This document shows, piece by piece, positions 26,382 through 34,388 of a DNA stretch of 64,000 nt (position 1 is its first letter; each line of letters opens with the position of its first letter). This DNA comes from an uncultured Lachnospiraceae bacterium (lineage in GTDB: Bacteria; Bacillota; Clostridia; Lachnospirales; Lachnospiraceae). The notes below the pieces were generated by a model that saw nothing but the letters and a program-made list of their open reading frames with translations, searched no databases and was not told the DNA's origin. The translations under genes were made by a program, and so were the position numbers. Location of the stretch: the NCBI GenBank assembly GCA_947176505.1, contig CAMWQW010000010.1, forward strand, positions 79,718 through 143,717. Direction: 5' to 3'.

Positions 26382-27416
26382 ATGGGGAATAAGAAAAAAC
26401 TAGCACCGGAAGAGGTAAACAGGCTGTCCGGCAGTATGGAATCACTCAGTGCTTTGCAGATTACGGCGGATACAGCCGGATTGAATGCGGAATGCAGGGC
26501 GGTTTTGCACAGCAGGGAAGTGCTGGCGGTTATTTTACAGGAGACAGTAGAGGAATACAAAGGATACAGCGTAGGGGAAATCATGGATTTTATAGAGACA
26601 GATTCCATCACGGAATCCCGAGAGGTATCCGCAGGAAGGACAAACACACAGATACGGAGTGATAATCCGGAGTTTGTTCAGTTGAATGAAAAAACGTCAA
26701 AATTTGATGTTGTATTTCGGGCAAAGAATCCGCGCCTTTCAGCCGGAAAAGTAATTGTGAATCTGCATATCAATCTTGAGCCTCAGAAGACATACCGACC
26801 GGGATATCCGGTTGAAAAACGAGGAATGTATTATCTTGCGAGAGGATTATCTTCGCAGTTGTCTCTTGTTACAAACACGACGGACTATAATCAGTTGGAG
26901 AAGTGCTACAGCATATGGATATGCAGAGATGATATTCCTTCTGACGAGCGATACAGTATATCGTTTTATAAGATGGTTAATACAAAGAATATTGGGCAAT
27001 ATGTTTCGGATGAATCGATTGAGGAAAATCAGAATTGTGACTTGTTGGAATTGGTTATTATCAGATTGGGTGATGCAGTATATCATGGAAAAGAAGAGGA
27101 TGAAGGGTTCGGTTTATTGCGATTTTTAAATGCAATTATGTATCCGCATCAGCATAATTTTATGGAAACGATATCGGAATATATTGATTATTCTGACAAT
27201 GAGGAATTGTGGAAGAGGGCAGAGCACATGGAAGGATTAGGAGAGAGCATACTGGAAGAAGGTTTTGAACAAGGAATAGAACAAGGAATCTGCTTGATGG
27301 TAGAAGCTTTGCAGGAAGTGGGGCAGACGAAAAAGTATATCATGGACATGCTTGTTCAAAAGTATATGCTGCCAGAAGATGTGGCGGAGGCTAAGACGGA
27401 ACAGTATTGGCGATAA
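26382..27416 (+). CDS. Rpn/PD-(D/E)XK nuclease-family transposase-like protein
   Basis: A 344-residue soluble protein. Residues about 110-135 read FDVVFRAK...VIVNLHINLEPQ, matching the core of PD-(D/E)XK nucleases (an Asp, then E/N-x-Q on the next strand), as in Rpn recombination-promoting nucleases. In the classical motif the second strand has E-x-Q; here NLEPQ keeps Glu and Gln. The C-terminus has the GFEQGIEQGI repeat typical of this group. Such genes often occur in many copies per genome. No inverted repeats or target duplications flank it, so this is not an intact transposon. Confidence 0.65.
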   Translation: MGNKKKLAPEEVNRLSGSMESLSALQITADTAGLNAECRAVLHSREVLAVILQETVEEYKGYSVGEIMDFIETDSITESREVSAGRTNTQIRSDNPEFVQLNEKTSKFDVVFRAKNPRLSAGKVIVNLHINLEPQKTYRPGYPVEKRGMYYLARGLSSQLSLVTNTTDYNQLEKCYSIWICRDDIPSDERYSISFYKMVNTKNIGQYVSDESIEENQNCDLLELVIIRLGDAVYHGKEEDEGFGLLRFLNAIMYPHQHNFMETISEYIDYSDNEELWKRAEHMEGLGESILEEGFEQGIEQGICLMVEALQEVGQTKKYIMDMLVQKYMLPEDVAEAKTEQYWR

Positions 27417-27793
27417 TGCTCATGTGCGATAAAGTAACATACAAAGATTTTGACAGGCAGCCGCCAGCTATTCTGTAAATATCTCATAATCTTTCTTAGA
27501 TAAAATGCAGGAAATATGTTTACTTGTAACCGTATGAGGTATTAAAAACAGAGACATCGGGGCAATGGGAACGATGTTTACGAAATCCTTAAATTGGCAT
27601 AGAAATAATATGGACGATACTCTGCAAATGCTAAAAAGTTTGTAAGCTGTTGTTGATTGTGATATAAATAAGCAGAAATAGCCAAGTCAGTCAACGCGAC
27701 AGCAAGAAGTGCTGCCGCCCTTTACTGTGTCAAAAAGCAATTATCAGCCAATTACGGCGCTTTGCGGGTATCGTATTATAAGGAATCTGTATT
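27417..27793. other. 377-nt region without a clear gene
   Basis: No convincing gene. A 26-codon open frame (27565-27645) has no strong ribosome site and could be debris of a decayed gene. One small hairpin (CAGCA/TGCTG around 27690) is present, without T-run. Confidence 0.5.
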
Positions 27794-28198
27794 TTACAGC
27801 ATCGATTCAATCTTTTCCACAGCAATGCGGATATATTCGCTCATTGAGGCTTCAGCACAGCCAGCTACGAAATGATTGCAGCGGTTGACCGGAATCAATA
27901 TTTTATATGCCTTACTTGCACCGATTGCGGAAGCAATGGCAGGCGTAATTTCTCCGAGCAGAGCATTGGCGAATACAATGCCGATAGGTCCGGCAATGAT
28001 ATCAGAATCTGCAGCGTTGACAATGACCGCGTTATCGCCTGTAGCGCCGTAATCAGCCCCTGCTTTGAGCATGGCGGAGGTTGCAATACTGTTTGTGCCG
28101 ATGGCATACAGCTCTAATTCATTATGCTTTTTCTTAATCTGCTCGATAATTGACTTTCCGATTCTTCCGCCTTGACCATCTATGATTGTGATTTTCAT
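27794..28198 (-). CDS. DUF3842 family protein
   Basis: A 134-residue protein beginning MKITIIDGQGGRIGKSIIEQIK, a Rossmann-like nucleotide-binding start, followed by ELYAIGTNSIATSAMLKAGADYGATGDNAVIVN and a segment with IIAGPIGIVFANALLGEITPAIASAIG. This corresponds to the Clostridia family DUF3842, of unknown function. ATG 28198 has AAAGGA upstream and starts the domain; the longer frame adds 13 unlikely residues. Conserved Cys, His and Asn in the C-terminal PVNRCNHFVAGC may bind a ligand. Its leader contains two adjacent perfect hairpins. Confidence 0.8.
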   Translation of the reverse strand: MKITIIDGQGGRIGKSIIEQIKKKHNELELYAIGTNSIATSAMLKAGADYGATGDNAVIVNAADSDIIAGPIGIVFANALLGEITPAIASAIGASKAYKILIPVNRCNHFVAGCAEASMSEYIRIAVEKIESML

Positions 28199-28249
28199 GA
28201 TTAAAATCCTTTCGTGATATAACAAATGCCACAGCATAAATCATTTTGG

Positions 28250-28297
28250 CAAGAATTGCGATGCAATTCTTGTGACGCAAGCCGCCGGGCTTGCGTC
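28250..28297 (-). repeat. Two adjacent perfect hairpins upstream of DUF3842 gene
   Basis: CAAGAATTGC/GCAATTCTTG (28250-28272, 3-nt loop) and GACGCAAGCC/GGCTTGCGTC (28274-28297, 4-nt loop) are both perfect 10-bp stems one nt apart. They lie about 50 nt before the gene on the minus strand, so probably in its 5' leader. Confidence 0.7.
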
Positions 28298-28466
28298 TAT
28301 TGTACCACAAAACATATGAAAATGGTTAATAACCAGCAATGAATGATTAATATTAAATAATACATAAAGTGAGAGGATAAATTTATGGATATTTCAAATG
28401 TAGGAGTAGCATGAGAAGGACTGGCACCAATTATCCAGTCCTTCCAATGACTATCCTAAAAGAAAA

Positions 28467-29372
28467 TTAATTTTTTATTTTCCGTATGGGACGCAGAACT
28501 TCATACCCAATTACTTCCGGATAATGGCGCTGGTAATCCTGACAAATTTCCTCGTTCCACTCATATCCCTTCGTTTTTGGATCATAATTCCATGCCAGCC
28601 CTTCAACTTTTCCCATCACTTCGCCACAATCCTTCAAATAATCAAAAGGCGGGTGGAAGAAAACAAGATAATCACTTTCAGGCAGTTCCCTGATTTCAAA
28701 TCCATCCGGAATGACACCCTGATAATCATCCGGCACACCAAATCCATAGAAATAACCTTTCCTGCCATTTTCATAAAACCATCCTGCCGTATGGCATGTA
28801 ACGATCGGATGAGAAACATGACTCATACTGTCTATCGTTCCACAGATACTGTTACAATCATGCCTGCTCCAAAAGCTCATGTAATCGGTGGCATCAATAT
28901 CCCAGATGCCGATATATTTATGTGCCGGAATATGCTCTACACGAACATGTGCTTCTGTTAATAATGTCTGACTCATAGTTGGTTCTCCTTTATTCATATA
29001 ATGTTCAGGGAAGAAAACGACCTTTAAGTTGGAAAGAGCAATAGGAACGGGATTCTTCCGATATGCAGCCGGTGTACATCCGAAAGCATTCATAAAAGCC
29101 CTCGTCAGAGCTTCCTGTGAGGAATATCCATATTTAATTGCGATATCGAGGATGCGGGTGTTTGTATCCCGAATTTCCAAAGCAGCCATGGCAAGCCGTC
29201 TGCCGGCAATATAGCTTTTAAATGTCATTCCTGTGATTTCGTGAAAACGACTGGAGCAGTAATATGGAGAATATCCAATCTGATTTGACATTTCCAAAAG
29301 AGAAGGATTTTCTGTTAAATGTGCCTCTAACCAATCTATCATTTTTTGTACGGTCTCATTCCACTCAAACAA
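28467..29372 (-). CDS. AraC-family regulator with GyrI-like effector domain
   Basis: A 301-residue regulator. The N-terminal half is the double helix-turn-helix of AraC proteins: LLEMSNQIGYSPYYCSSRFHE near 23-43 and ILDIAIKYGYSSQEALTRAF near 71-90, ending FGCTPAAYRK. The C-terminal half (about 130-301) resembles the GyrI/SOUL-type ligand-binding domain (VRVEHIPAHKYIGIWD... EIRELPESDYLVFFHP). I chose TTG 29372, 8 nt after AAGGAGG, rather than ATG 29408, whose extra 12 codons contain that ribosome site. It diverges from the operon starting at 29705 and might regulate it together with the LacI protein. Confidence 0.85.
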   Translation of the reverse strand: MFEWNETVQKMIDWLEAHLTENPSLLEMSNQIGYSPYYCSSRFHEITGMTFKSYIAGRRLAMAALEIRDTNTRILDIAIKYGYSSQEALTRAFMNAFGCTPAAYRKNPVPIALSNLKVVFFPEHYMNKGEPTMSQTLLTEAHVRVEHIPAHKYIGIWDIDATDYMSFWSRHDCNSICGTIDSMSHVSHPIVTCHTAGWFYENGRKGYFYGFGVPDDYQGVIPDGFEIRELPESDYLVFFHPPFDYLKDCGEVMGKVEGLAWNYDPKTKGYEWNEEICQDYQRHYPEVIGYEVLRPIRKIKN

Positions 29373-29483
29373 ATCTTTTTCCTCCTTGTGAGAAATATGG
29401 TAACACATATTCAGATAAAAAGTTTTGATATAAGTTGTTTTTTTAGCCCATGAATATTTTTTCCATTTTCAGTAAAAAATACA

Positions 29484-29512
29484 TTGACAGTGTCTGTGCA
29501 TTTTGTTATTAT
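29484..29512 (+). promoter_or_regulatory. Promoter of the 29705 operon
   Basis: A perfect TTGACA (29484-29489), a 17-nt spacer and TATTAT (29507-29512) form a strong sigma-A promoter; the operator copy begins 6 nt after the -10 box. Confidence 0.75.
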
Positions 29513-29517
29513 TTGAG

Positions 29518-29537
29518 AATGAACAACCGATTGCGCA
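29518..29537 (+). promoter_or_regulatory. Putative LacI operator, copy 2
   Basis: This 20-mer is identical to the one at 22620-22639 beside GH42 and lacI, 7 kb away. It covers the expected transcription start of the 29705 operon, the classical place for repression. Confidence 0.7.
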
Positions 29538-29704
29538 AAGTAAAAACCACCAAAGAGTAACATGGTATGACATGAAAGACAATGTACAATGTCAGTAATT
29601 TTGGTGATTATCGGCAAGAATGACAGCGGTATGACGATTAAAGCATTAGAAGTGAAGCAACAGAACAAAAACAAACAATAAGTGAAAACGGAGGGCAGAG
29701 CAGT

Positions 29705-31543
29705 ATGGATAAGTTTATTGTGAACATCATCCATCGTCCGGAAATGGTACCGGAATATGCGGAGAAAGTAACCGGACACGGCAAAGAAGAAGATATCGGA
29801 AGGAAAGAGCTTTTGACAGAATCTCTCGATATTTTTAAGACACAGCAGTCCATTGCACATAAGAACGGACTTAAAACGACGATTCAGATGACATATGCCT
29901 CTTTATTTAATGATGAGGCGGTGGAACTGGCTAAGGCAGACCATGAGAAATACGGTGACGAGATTGCATTATCTCTGCTCGGGCTTCCTTGCGAAGAGTT
30001 CCGTGAGAAATATAAAACGAAAGATTTCTGTATCTGGATGTTTTCGATGGAGGATAAGAAATCTATCGTGGACGATGTGTTCGGGAAGTTCTATGACAGG
30101 TTTGGTTTCTATCCCGAGTCCACAGGCTCCTATTATATGGATGCCGATTTGGTGAATTACGTGAAAGAGAAATATCCCATGGTAAAATGTGCCGTGGCTA
30201 CCTGCTGGGAAGAGGGACCGAAGGCATATCACACCTGTAATAATTCATGGTACACATTTATGGATGGCGGCCCGTGGGCGCCTTGGATTCCGAGTAAGCA
30301 GAATGTACATGCACCGGCAGCGAATGAAGCGGAGGACAGCGGTATCGTGGCGATACCTCACCTGTCCCGTGATCTGATTGCATGTTATGACGGTAACGGC
30401 TCTAATTTCGGTACACATCCGCAGAATGTCCTCAGAAGTATGAGTTATGATTCCAAGACATGGGAATATCCGTATCTGTACAATTTGATTGACCAGTACC
30501 GTCATTTGGCAAAATATAACAATGGTTATGCATATAATATGATGTTTGTGGGACCCGGCTGGATGAATAAGATGGGACGCTGGGAGGCTCCTTATGAATT
30601 ACTTCTTAAATCTTACGAAGATGGTATGGCATACTACGGACAGCTTAAGAAAGAGGGCAAGCTAGATGACATGACCATGGCTGAGTTCGCGGATTTCTAT
30701 CGTGCCAACAGAAGGCTGACAGAGCCTGAGTGCGCACTGTGGAGAGATATTTTGTATGGATCGGACAAACAGCTATTCTGGTACTGTGACCCGTACATGA
30801 GAGTCTGTGCGAATATGGATCAGGGCGGCGCCATCGTAGACCTTCGTCCTTACGCAGCGAAGCTGGAATGGCCTGTAGGTATCGGTACGAAGCATGTGAC
30901 GGACGCTTCTTATCCGTTCTTGATTCAAGAGAAGTACAGAGCCGGCTATTTCACTCACTATGCAGGTGAAGGAACGATCAGAAGTGCGAAGCTGACACAC
31001 AATGGAGAAGAAGTGGATTTGTGTCTGTGCAGAACGAAAGCGCATTTCTCGCAGGAGGGCAATACGAGAATCCTTACTCTTGACCCTGTGGATATTGAAT
31101 TTTATGATTTGACGGTGAAACTGCAGACGAAGATGTACTTTGAGGAAGGAAGCTCCAACATCAAGATTGAGAGAACTATTTTGGAGATGAGCGATCCGAA
31201 TGCAGAGGTGGAAATCAATGAGTACATGGTGGCATGTTACGGGACCACAGAGTATTCCGAAGATATGACGAACATTGTGCTCTCTGTGACTGACGGTGCG
31301 AACACGGAAAAAATCGATTACGCATACAAATGTCGTGAGGCACAAATGCAGGGTGCGGTAGAAGCGATTGCTGTTGTACCGGAAATCGAGACAAGAGTAT
31401 CTATAAGCTGTGAGAAGAAAGACGCAGTCGGTTACATCAAAGAAGGCTATGCGTTTTCACCGATGTTCACGTTAGGATACACGACCAAGTTAAAAGATAA
31501 GGAGGTATTTGCGACATGGCTCAATCTGGCAAAGGCAAATTAA
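29705..31543 (+). CDS. Unassigned 612-residue protein of the galactan regulon
   Basis: A soluble protein with no signal peptide. The N-terminal half (about 1-330) looks like a TIM-barrel or NodB/GH57-like deacetylase fold: FIVNIIHRPEMVPEYAEKV, then IQMTYASLFNDEAVELA, then FGFYPESTGSYYMDADLVNYVKE and many conserved-looking Trp, His, Asp and Glu (for example WYTFMDGGPWAPW). The C-terminal third (about 400-605) is beta-rich, like the accessory domains of glycosidases. I cannot place it in a known CAZy family. The strong promoter and shared operator link it to GH42; a zinc-ribbon gene overlaps its end and a GH53 follows. A glycoside hydrolase, phosphorylase or deacetylase role is inference. Start: GGAGGG before ATG 29705. 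Confidence 0.7.
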   Translation: MDKFIVNIIHRPEMVPEYAEKVTGHGKEEDIGRKELLTESLDIFKTQQSIAHKNGLKTTIQMTYASLFNDEAVELAKADHEKYGDEIALSLLGLPCEEFREKYKTKDFCIWMFSMEDKKSIVDDVFGKFYDRFGFYPESTGSYYMDADLVNYVKEKYPMVKCAVATCWEEGPKAYHTCNNSWYTFMDGGPWAPWIPSKQNVHAPAANEAEDSGIVAIPHLSRDLIACYDGNGSNFGTHPQNVLRSMSYDSKTWEYPYLYNLIDQYRHLAKYNNGYAYNMMFVGPGWMNKMGRWEAPYELLLKSYEDGMAYYGQLKKEGKLDDMTMAEFADFYRANRRLTEPECALWRDILYGSDKQLFWYCDPYMRVCANMDQGGAIVDLRPYAAKLEWPVGIGTKHVTDASYPFLIQEKYRAGYFTHYAGEGTIRSAKLTHNGEEVDLCLCRTKAHFSQEGNTRILTLDPVDIEFYDLTVKLQTKMYFEEGSSNIKIERTILEMSDPNAEVEINEYMVACYGTTEYSEDMTNIVLSVTDGANTEKIDYAYKCREAQMQGAVEAIAVVPEIETRVSISCEKKDAVGYIKEGYAFSPMFTLGYTTKLKDKEVFATWLNLAKAN

Positions 31544-31734
31544 ATTACAGGTGTCCCTCCTGCTTTATGAGAGACTTAGACATTGATATGTTTTATGATA
31601 AGGATAAAAAAGAATATCATTGCATTCGTTGTCAGTATGTGGGAACAGAAGAGGACGTGCTTGAGAAAAATGAATTGGTACGGTTCCGCTATAAGGACGC
31701 GATGAAGAGATTTACGAAGTTTGACTTTGACTAA
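31516..31734 (+). CDS. Small zinc-ribbon protein
   Basis: A 72-residue protein with CPSC at 14-17 and CIRC at 36-39, one zinc ribbon; the rest is charged (DMFYDKDKKEYH, RYKDAMKRFTKFDFD). It starts 28 nt inside the preceding gene with an AAGGAGG site, so it is translationally coupled to it. Function unknown: a nucleic-acid-binding regulator or an accessory to the upstream protein are both possible. Confidence 0.75.
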   Translation: MAQSGKGKLNYRCPSCFMRDLDIDMFYDKDKKEYHCIRCQYVGTEEDVLEKNELVRFRYKDAMKRFTKFDFD

Positions 31735-31751
31735 AATATGAAGTTATGCTT

Positions 31752-31783
31752 GGAAGAATGCCGTCTGCGACGAACATTCTTCC
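31752..31783 (+). repeat. Hairpin between zinc-ribbon and GH53 genes
   Basis: GGAAGAATG (31752-31760) and CATTCTTCC (31775-31783) form a perfect 9-bp stem with a 14-nt loop and no T-run. It is probably an mRNA processing or stability element between operon genes. A TATAAT at 31832 nearby lacks a matching -35. Confidence 0.5.
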
Positions 31784-31860
31784 GGGCAAAAGAGGTGGGT
31801 GGGCACACTCGCTTCTACGGCAGCTAAGTATAATTTTACAGAATGACTGGGAGATAGCAG

Positions 31861-32967
31861 ATGAAATTTTACAAGGGTATGGACTTATCCACGGTCTTGG
31901 AAGTGGAGCGGCTTGGCGGTAAATTTTACGACCATGGCGTAGAGAAGGATGTTTTTGATATACTGCAAAGCTATGGCGTTAACGCGGTTCGCTTGAGGTT
32001 GTGGAACGACCCTTATACGGAGGACGGCACACCTTACGGAGCAGGGACGAATGATTTGCCTACAACCATAGAACTGGCGAAACGTGCACAGGCTCACAAC
32101 ATGGATGTGTTGCTGAATCTTCATTATAGTGATTTCTGGGCGGATCCCGGTAAACAGCGAGTACCCAAGGCGTGGCGCGGCATGAATGCAGAGCAGCTTG
32201 GAGAGGCAGTTTACAGTTTTACGAGGGATACACTGCTTGCCATGAAAGAGGCTGGGGCTTATCCGGATTTGATTCAAGTCGGAAATGAATTGACCAACGG
32301 CATGTTATGGCCGTTAGGACAGAAGCCGAATTACGATAATCTGGCGGGATTTGTCAGTGCAGGAATCCGCGGCGTGCGTGCGGTGGATGCAGATATGCCG
32401 ATTATGATTCACTTGGACAACGGTGGTAATGCGGCTATGTACAGAGATTGGTTTGACCATTATATGGAACGCGGGGAGGATTTCCAGATAATCGGCTTGT
32501 CCTACTATCCGTTCTGGCATGGCACACTGGAAGACTTGCAGAATAATATGAACGATTTAGCGACACGTTATGGCAAAGAGCTGATGATTGCGGAAGTATC
32601 TATGGGCTTTACTATGGAAGACTATGCCGAATACGAGAAGTTAGCGCCGGGTGAGCGTAAAGGATATGCCACCAAGCCGCAGCTCGTGGAAAACATTCCT
32701 TTTCCTATGAGTAAGGAAGGGCAGAAAGATTTTATGAATGCACTGTTTGACGTGATAGACCAAGTACCGGAGAAGAAGTGCAGCGGTTTTTTCTATTGGG
32801 AAGCGGCATGGATTCCGGTAGCCGGTTCCGGCTGGGCAACCGAAGGCGCACTGAAATATATAGAAGAAAACGGTCCCTGTGGCAATGAATGGGCAAATCA
32901 GGCACTGTTTGACTATGATGGTCAATCCTTACCAGCGTTAGAAGCAATAAGGGATTATCAGCCTTAA
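31861..32967 (+). CDS. Cytoplasmic endo-beta-1,4-galactanase (GH53)
   Basis: A 368-residue single-domain GH53 enzyme without signal peptide, unlike the 737-residue secreted one at 13327. Catalytic Glu143 sits in QVGNELTNG and Glu245 in IAEVSMGF; RLRLWNDPY, LHYSDFWADPGKQ and SYYPFWHGT are all present, so it should be active. A cytoplasmic copy would shorten imported galacto-oligosaccharides before GH42 completes digestion to galactose. The ATG follows GGGAG. A galacto-oligosaccharide importer is not visible nearby. Confidence 0.93.
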   Translation: MKFYKGMDLSTVLEVERLGGKFYDHGVEKDVFDILQSYGVNAVRLRLWNDPYTEDGTPYGAGTNDLPTTIELAKRAQAHNMDVLLNLHYSDFWADPGKQRVPKAWRGMNAEQLGEAVYSFTRDTLLAMKEAGAYPDLIQVGNELTNGMLWPLGQKPNYDNLAGFVSAGIRGVRAVDADMPIMIHLDNGGNAAMYRDWFDHYMERGEDFQIIGLSYYPFWHGTLEDLQNNMNDLATRYGKELMIAEVSMGFTMEDYAEYEKLAPGERKGYATKPQLVENIPFPMSKEGQKDFMNALFDVIDQVPEKKCSGFFYWEAAWIPVAGSGWATEGALKYIEENGPCGNEWANQALFDYDGQSLPALEAIRDYQP

Positions 32968-33045
32968 AGGATAAAAAGTCTGGAACAGAAAGCGTGTAAG
33001 GGATGAAAAGGCGCGGAAATGCGCCGGGTATGCAAATGTATGGTC

Positions 33046-34041
33046 TTACCCGGCAGCTTCTGCAGTAGATTTTCTTACAATCAATTGAGGGCGCAGCAAT
33101 GTCCGGCTGATCGGAACGTGGTTAATGAGCGAATTGAGTGCATAGAAACCGCACATGCCCAGCTCCAACCTGTTTTGGCGGATAGTAGTGAGCGGGGGTG
33201 TGAGTTTGGTGGAAATGGGAAGGTCATCGAATCCTATCACGCTGACGTCTTCAGGTACGCGGTAGCCACGTAAGCGGCATTCGGTCAGAACGCCTGACGC
33301 CATAAGGTCGTTACAGCATAAAATTGCGCTAATACCCATGGAAAGAAGAGTGCTTACGTGATCTTTGGCAGCGTCTGCCACATAATAGCCGTAAGGCATA
33401 GTTGCTTCACTAAAAGGAAGATTGTGAGCAGTCATACTATCAATGTAAGCCTGACGGCGTTGCTCGGATATCATGGAATTGCGGGAACCATTGATCAGAG
33501 CAATACGACGATGTCCCAGATTCATCAGATGTACAATGGCATCATCAATGCCTTCGAAGCTGTCGGTGCCGATGTAGCTGACAGCAGGATTTTTCTTAAT
33601 ATAATTATCCAGAAGGATTGTAGGGATATTAGTGGTATTAAACTGCGTCATCCAATCGTCCTGCAAGGCGTAACCAATCATAAAGGCGCCTACATAGCCG
33701 TTTTTTAACATATAAGTATCATATTTCTCGGTGGACTGGAAAAGCGGTGTGACAGGAGTCACTGTAACGTCATAATTTTCGCGAAATGCTGACTGACGGA
33801 ATCCCAGAATGATATCGTAGCCGAACTGTTCCGGGTTTTCGTAATCCATGTTTTCCACGAAGATACAGAGCTTTCTTTGGGTCTTGCCCCGCATCTGCTT
33901 AGTGGTATAGCCGAGTTCCACTGCAGTGTCCAGTACTGACTGGCGCAGGGATTCGCTGATGTCACTGGCACCGTTCAGCCCTTTGGATACCGTGCTGACA
34001 GATATCCCCAGCTGGTTGGCGATGTCTTTGATTGTAGCCAT
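33046..34041 (-). CDS. LacI-family regulator of maltodextrin genes
   Basis: A 331-residue repressor with N-terminal helix-turn-helix ATIKDIANQLGISVSTVSKGLNG (about 2-24) and a sugar-binding-protein-like sensor domain. It diverges from malQ; the 347-nt gap contains a long palindrome and a second related site, so it probably controls malQ, the ABC importer and the amylase, responding to maltose or maltodextrin (MalR-like). Its own promoter is not certain; TTGTAC/TTATAT with a 17-nt spacer on the minus strand near 34090-34120 is a candidate. Confidence 0.9.
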   Translation of the reverse strand: MATIKDIANQLGISVSTVSKGLNGASDISESLRQSVLDTAVELGYTTKQMRGKTQRKLCIFVENMDYENPEQFGYDIILGFRQSAFRENYDVTVTPVTPLFQSTEKYDTYMLKNGYVGAFMIGYALQDDWMTQFNTTNIPTILLDNYIKKNPAVSYIGTDSFEGIDDAIVHLMNLGHRRIALINGSRNSMISEQRRQAYIDSMTAHNLPFSEATMPYGYYVADAAKDHVSTLLSMGISAILCCNDLMASGVLTECRLRGYRVPEDVSVIGFDDLPISTKLTPPLTTIRQNRLELGMCGFYALNSLINHVPISRTLLRPQLIVRKSTAEAAG

Positions 34042-34197
34042 ATTAATACCTCACAGTTAATTGCAGATTAGTCAATATATAAAAATATATAAATATTAAG
34101 TACAAATTGTTATATATGGTAAGATATATTTTGAATGTTATACATTATTACATAAAGCATAGAAGAAAAAAAGCAGGAATGCAAGATATGTTTCGAT

Positions 34198-34221
34198 AAA
34201 TTGCGAAAGTTTTCGCAATTT
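34198..34221. promoter_or_regulatory. Putative maltose-regulator operator 1
   Basis: AAATTGCGAAA (34198-34208) and TTTCGCAATTT (34211-34221) form a perfect 11-bp inverted repeat with a 2-nt centre. The core CGAAAGTTTTCG recurs with one change at 34338-34349. It lies between lacI and malQ. Confidence 0.65.
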
Positions 34222-34296
34222 TGGCAAAAATCTACAATTATACATAATAAAAACAGTATAAAACAGAAAAAATATCCCCGGAAAAGGATTTCCGTA

Positions 34297-34325
34297 TTGA
34301 CAAAACATGTGGATAAGTGTTAAAT
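34297..34325 (+). promoter_or_regulatory. Promoter of malQ
   Basis: A perfect TTGACA (34297-34302), a 17-nt spacer and TTAAAT (34320-34325), 64 nt before the GTG start. Confidence 0.65.
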
Positions 34326-34337
34326 TTATGTCAGATA

Positions 34338-34349
34338 CGAAAGTTTACG
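34338..34349. promoter_or_regulatory. Putative maltose-regulator operator 2
   Basis: CGAAAGTTTACG matches operator 1 at 11 of 12 positions and lies just after the predicted malQ transcription start, an ideal block point. The right half also begins an 8-bp hairpin (34347-34372) in the leader. Confidence 0.55.
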
Positions 34350-34388
34350 AAAATAATCAAACTCATTTTCGTTGATGGGGGTCAGGGA

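Noticed and set aside
27565-27645. 26-residue open frame as a gene
   Set aside because: No ribosome site or motif; at most a remnant.
28250-28297. CRISPR repeats or mobile-element ends
   Set aside because: The hairpins differ in sequence and are not regularly spaced; no cas or transposase gene is near.
34317-34388. Upstream start of malQ at GTG 34317
   Set aside because: It lies between the -35 and -10 boxes of the malQ promoter and adds residues not found in the family.
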